A stretch of DNA of 64,000 bases from Erigeron canadensis (Eukaryota; Streptophyta; Magnoliopsida; Asterales; Asteraceae), in the NCBI RefSeq assembly GCF_010389155.1, contig NC_057768.1, forward strand, positions 49,393,633 through 49,457,632, written 5' to 3'. Both the position numbers and the translations under genes were made by a program. The notes under the pieces were generated by a model. That model had not been told where the DNA came from. It made no database searches and worked only from the letters and a program-made list of their open reading frames with translations. Below are positions 60,021 to 64,000 of this stretch, piece after piece. How positions within the stretch are numbered: the first letter of the stretch is position 1; each line of letters starts with the position of its first letter.

Positions 60021-63000
60021 TCATTCTACTGGTTTAATCTCTTGAACTCCCATCCATTCTCTCATTTGAACAAAAGTAGCAAGCTTCATAGGTTTGGTCA
60101 TAACATCAGCTAGTTGATCTTCAGTCTTACAAAATTTAAGCTTCACAACATCCTGATTCACCAGATCTCTTAAGTAGTGGAAACGAACATCAATATGCTT
60201 TGTTCTTCGATGCATTACTGGGTTCTTTGACAGCTTGATACTTGAACTGTTGTCGCATAATACTTCCAAAGGTCCACTTATCTTTTCTCCCAAATCTTCC
60301 AGCAGACACTTCAGCCAAACACAATGACACGCACAAGAAGTGGCAACTACATACTCCGCCCCCGTCGAAGATAAAGTAATAATTTCTTGTTTACGTGAAC
60401 TCCAGCATATTGCAGCCTTGCTGAACATGCATATATATCCCGACGTACATCGCCGATCTTCAACATCCCTTGCATAATCACTGTCCGTGTATGCTGCGAG
60501 TTTGTTAACAGAATGTCTTTCATATATTAATCCATAATTATATGTGCCTTTTAGGTACCTTAGAACTCGTTTTGCAGCCATCATGTGTTCCTTTCTTGGG
60601 TTTGCCATAAACCTCGACAACAAACTAACCACATACATCACATCAGGTCGTGTTACTGGGACAATAGGATTGTTAACTGAGTTACCTTCCCACATATGAA
60701 ACCTCTCTAGAACCTCCCTTGCATATTTCTTTTGGCAAAGAGAGATTCCAGTAGATGTTTGCTGAACTTTTATCCCAAGAAAAAACCTCATATCTCCAAG
60801 ATCCGTCATTTCAAACTCTTGTTGCATAGATTTCTTGAAAGCTGCACACATCATAGTATCGTTTCCAGCATAAATCAAGTCATCAACATACAAACTTACT
60901 ATGATTACCTTATGCCAGACACGTTTGATGGATAACATATGATCATACTTGCTTTTCTTGAAACCTTCTCGTAAGAAATAACCTTCAATTCGGTTAAACC
61001 AAGCTCTAGGAGCTTGTTTCAAACCGTATAGAGCCTTGTTCAATTTGTAAACTTTTGTTTCTTCACCCTTCTTGATGAAACCTTCCGGTTGCTCAACATA
61101 CACCAATTCTTTAAGCTCTCCGTGCAAGAATGCGCTTTTTACATCCAACTGAAAAACCTTCCAATCTCTTTGAGCTGCTACAGCAAGTAATGTTCGAATG
61201 GTGTCCCAGCGAGCAACGGGACCAAGCACCTCATTATAATCAACACCCTTTTTCTGTGCATACCCTTTTACTACGAGCCTGGCTTTGTAATTGTCGACTT
61301 TACCATCAGCATTAAATTTAGTTTTAAACACCCATTTGACTCCAATTGGTTGTACCCCCATTGGTGCTTCTACAAGATCCCATGTGTTATTCTGCTCAAT
61401 AGCCTTGATTTCAGTCTCCATTGCCGTCACCCACTTTGCTTCTTTACGTGCCTCTTCATAAGTAGTAGGATCATCTGATGTACTGTACATAGCAAACCCC
61501 ACTCCTTCAATCTCTTCATCTGATAGTCCTTCTCCTAAATGGTAATCTTCCATCCATGCCGGGTTTTTGCGAACTCTTGTCGAAGGTTCGACTTGTGTCT
61601 CAAATTCATTGCTGTCAACATTAATAAATTCATTTGAGACACCATTATTAGATTTTATACCTGCACTAGTTGTATCTGCTGGAGTAGGATCCATATGGCC
61701 GTGATCTTCCAATGGTGAGCTTGTGTCTTCTTCATGTATCGGTGTATTGCTTGCATCATTTTCATTACTAATGATCAGGTCTCCCATTTCCACGTCCTTC
61801 TCACTCCAGTCCCATTTCGCATTCTCTTCAAACTGAACATCACGACTAACAACAATTTCCTTTTTCACGGGATCATACAACCGGTATGCCTTCGATTCAA
61901 CACTAACTTCGAGTAGAACAAATTTTCGGCTTTTATCATCAAGTTTGGTTCTTAGCTGAGATGGTATATGAACATACCTAATGCAACCAAACACACGAAA
62001 ATAATCAACTGTTGGTGTAGATCCTGACCAACGTGCTTCTGGTACCTGATTATCCAAGCTTCGACTAATGCATCGATTCAATACATGACAGGCCCACTTG
62101 GTGGCTTAAGCCCAAAAATACTTCGGCATTGACTTCTCTACTAGCAAACAACGAACCATATTCATGAGGGTGCGATTACGGCGTTCTGCCACTCTGTTTT
62201 GTTGAGGAGTGTAGGCTGCCGTTAGTTGTCTTTTGATGCCATGAGTTTCACAAAATTCATTGAATTCTTTCGATGTAAACTCTCCTCCTCTATCACTTCG
62301 AAGACATTTTATCTTGGCCTCGGTTTCTGTTTCTACCATAGCTTTGAAGCGTGTAAAGGCTTCAAAGGTTTCTCCCTTATATGACAGTACATACACCCAA
62401 GTTTTGCGAGTATAATCATCAATGAAAACGAGAACATATCGTTTACCTGTTCGGGATGTTGGTGTGATTGGACCACATAAGTCTGTGTGGATCAGCTGTA
62501 GTCTCTCAGTTGCACGCCAATCACTTCTTTTTGGTATCATTACTCTTTGTTGCTTGCCCACAACACATGTCTCACAAACTTTAGTCTTCTCAGCAAACGT
62601 TGGCAAACCTTTGACCATCTTTCTATACTGCATGGTCCTTAGTGCTTTGTGATTCACATGAGCAAATCGACTATGCCATATATTAGTATCATTTTCACTA
62701 ACTTGTAAACAAGTTGGTGAATAAGGTTTGGATATAGCATGAATAGGAAACATCCGATTTCTTGTCATTCTAGAAGACATAATCAAACCCTTTTGAGAGT
62801 GATACACCTTGCACATTCCTTCTTGAACAACAAATGTAATTCCTTTCTCTTGCAACTGACCAATACTTAAAAGATTGGACGTGAGCTCAGGTATATAATA
62901 AACATTTGTAATTACCTGAGTTATTCCTTCTACGCAGATTCGTATTTTACCCAAACCCTTCACTTTCAGTCGGTAGTCATTACCAAGCCTCACCATGTGA

Positions 63001-63974
63001 GTGTAAGTTTCATCTAGCTGCACGAACCATTCTTTTCTTCCCGTCATATGATTTGAACAAGCCGAATCAAGAAACCATGTACCTTCCTTCTTTTCTGTCA
63101 CACTATCAACCATGGCCATCAAGAGTAGTTCTTCATTTTCATCATGTTCCGTATAGTTCACAGAACGATCACCAGTGGGACACTCATATTGAAAATGTCC
63201 AATTTGATGACATTTGTAACACTCCACTGTCGATCTGTTGAACGAGCCACGACCTCTTCCTCGTCCTCTGCCACGGATGGAACCGAACCTACCGCGCCCC
63301 CGGCCTCTTCCAAAACCGGGTTCCAAATCGGCTTGTAACACGTGCTCTTCTGGAACCTTTCGACGAAGCTTCTGTTCGTGCACCAATAAAGAACTTTGCA
63401 ACTCATTGACACTCATTTCATCCAAATCCTTAGCTTCTTCAATCGAACACACCACAAAATTGAAATTCTCTGTCAACGTTCTAAGGATTTTTTCAACAAT
63501 TTTGACATCAGGTATGTCTTCTCCACACACCCTCATGTCATTTGCAATTACCATAACTCTTCCAAAGTAATCAGTGACTGATTCACTAGGCTTCATCTCT
63601 AGAGTCTCAAAATCCCTTCTGAGCCGCTGTAGTTGTGCCCGTTTAACCCGTGCATTCCCTTGATAACGGGTCTTCATAGCATCCCAGATCTGCTTTGTCG
63701 TGTTCTTCTGAGTGATAGTCTTCAAGATGTGCTTATCAATTGACTGAAACAGATAGTTTCGAGCCTTCAAATCCTGAAGTCGCTTAGCATCTGAACTTGC
63801 TCGTTGAGCGGCTGTCATCTCTACTCCTGCTCTTGGTGCCGTGTACCCTTCTTCAACCACCGTCCAGAATTCTTTTGAACGGAGTAGAGTCTCCATGACA
63901 AGACTCCAGTGATCGTAGTCACCATCAAACTTTGGCACACTCACTATTTGAAAATTGCTCGACTCTTCAGCCAT
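60021..63974 (-). pseudogene. Copia gag-pol polyprotein, interrupted
   Basis: From the ATG at 63974: a UBN2-type gag, a Gly/Arg-rich stretch, a CCHC zinc knuckle (CYKCHQIGHFQYECP), the protease motif WFLDSACSNHM, a GAG-pre-integrase HxxxH..CxxC region, the integrase core with HTDLCGP and RSDRGGEF, the reverse transcriptase with YVDDLIYAG, and RNase H with YTDSDYA and KHIDVRFH. The frame is stopped once, by TAA at 62106-62108 in place of an expected acidic codon after KYFWA, and then continues in the same frame to the stop at 60021. Between NPIVP and TRPDVM, in the segment after the RT, some 25-30 residues usual in the family are missing. The element is therefore defective but little decayed. 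The Arg/Gly-rich piece is normal for the lineage. Confidence 0.9.
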
Positions 63975-64000
63975 CTTCTCTCTTACTCTCGTGAAAGTGA

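Larger units (their letters stand above)
59707..64000 (-). mobile_element. Ty1/copia LTR retrotransposon, minus strand, cut by the window edge
   Basis: Contains a copia-order gag-protease-integrase-RT-RNase H frame from 63974 down to 60021, a polypurine tract (TTAGGGGAGGATT in minus reading, about 59994-60006) and the 3' LTR at about 59707-59993. The 5' LTR and primer-binding site lie beyond the right edge. The 26 bases right of the ATG are 5' leader. TSD cannot be checked. Confidence 0.9.

Noticed and set aside
60732..63570. Several plus-strand frames across the copia element
   Set aside because: Antisense shadows of the minus-strand gag-pol frame.

Overview
This is plant nuclear DNA. The genes are split by many short-exon GT..AG introns, the background is AT-rich, and the products (plant-type unc-13 homolog, CYP87-type P450, BAP-like C2 protein, RHOMBOID-like protease) and transposon set are typical of eudicots. 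Repeat style suggests an asterid, perhaps Asteraceae, but the sequence alone does not prove that.

Layout. 0-8 kb is a transposon field: two copies of one tRNA-derived SINE with target-site duplications, two hAT elements with 8-bp duplications, two elements with long terminal inverted repeats, and a degenerate tRNA-Leu(CAA)-like gene. At 8.3-9.1 kb lies an intronless TAF8-like gene. 9.2-13.7 kb is a complete but dead Mutator-like element: diverged inverted repeats enclose a five-exon-piece FAR1-type transposase gene with one nonsense codon and three frameshifts. 16.4-17.1 kb holds a BAP-like C2-domain gene, followed by a CACTA hairpin MITE and three related MITEs set in (TA)n tracts. 20.0-29.3 kb is a 26-exon unc-13/DUF810 gene on the minus strand.

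30.7-53.5 kb is a conserved gene block: a RING E3 ligase (-), replication factor C subunit 2 (+), a RHOMBOID-like protease (+) and a CYP87-type cytochrome P450 (-). The same neighbours occur, from memory, in two duplicated regions of Arabidopsis chromosome 1. The RING gene has a one-base insertion in exon 2 that removes the RING domain from the predicted protein. Intron 3 of RFC2 carries a non-coding LTR retrotransposon and, 14 bp further on, a hAT element; intron 1 carries a Harbinger-like MITE. Downstream of RFC2 is a short plastid-DNA-like insertion.

53.5-59.7 kb is mostly gene-free with small foldback elements. The window ends inside a minus-strand copia retrotransposon (59.7 kb to the edge) whose gag-pol frame has one nonsense codon and an apparent internal deletion.

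The genes do not form one pathway. They are housekeeping or signalling genes (transcription initiation, DNA replication clamp loading, membrane traffic, protein turnover, intramembrane proteolysis, oxidative metabolism) separated by transposons. I found no convincing undescribed biological system; the most unusual items are the TIR-flanked FAR1-type transposase, the MITE family placed in (TA)n repeats, and the frameshifted RING gene.
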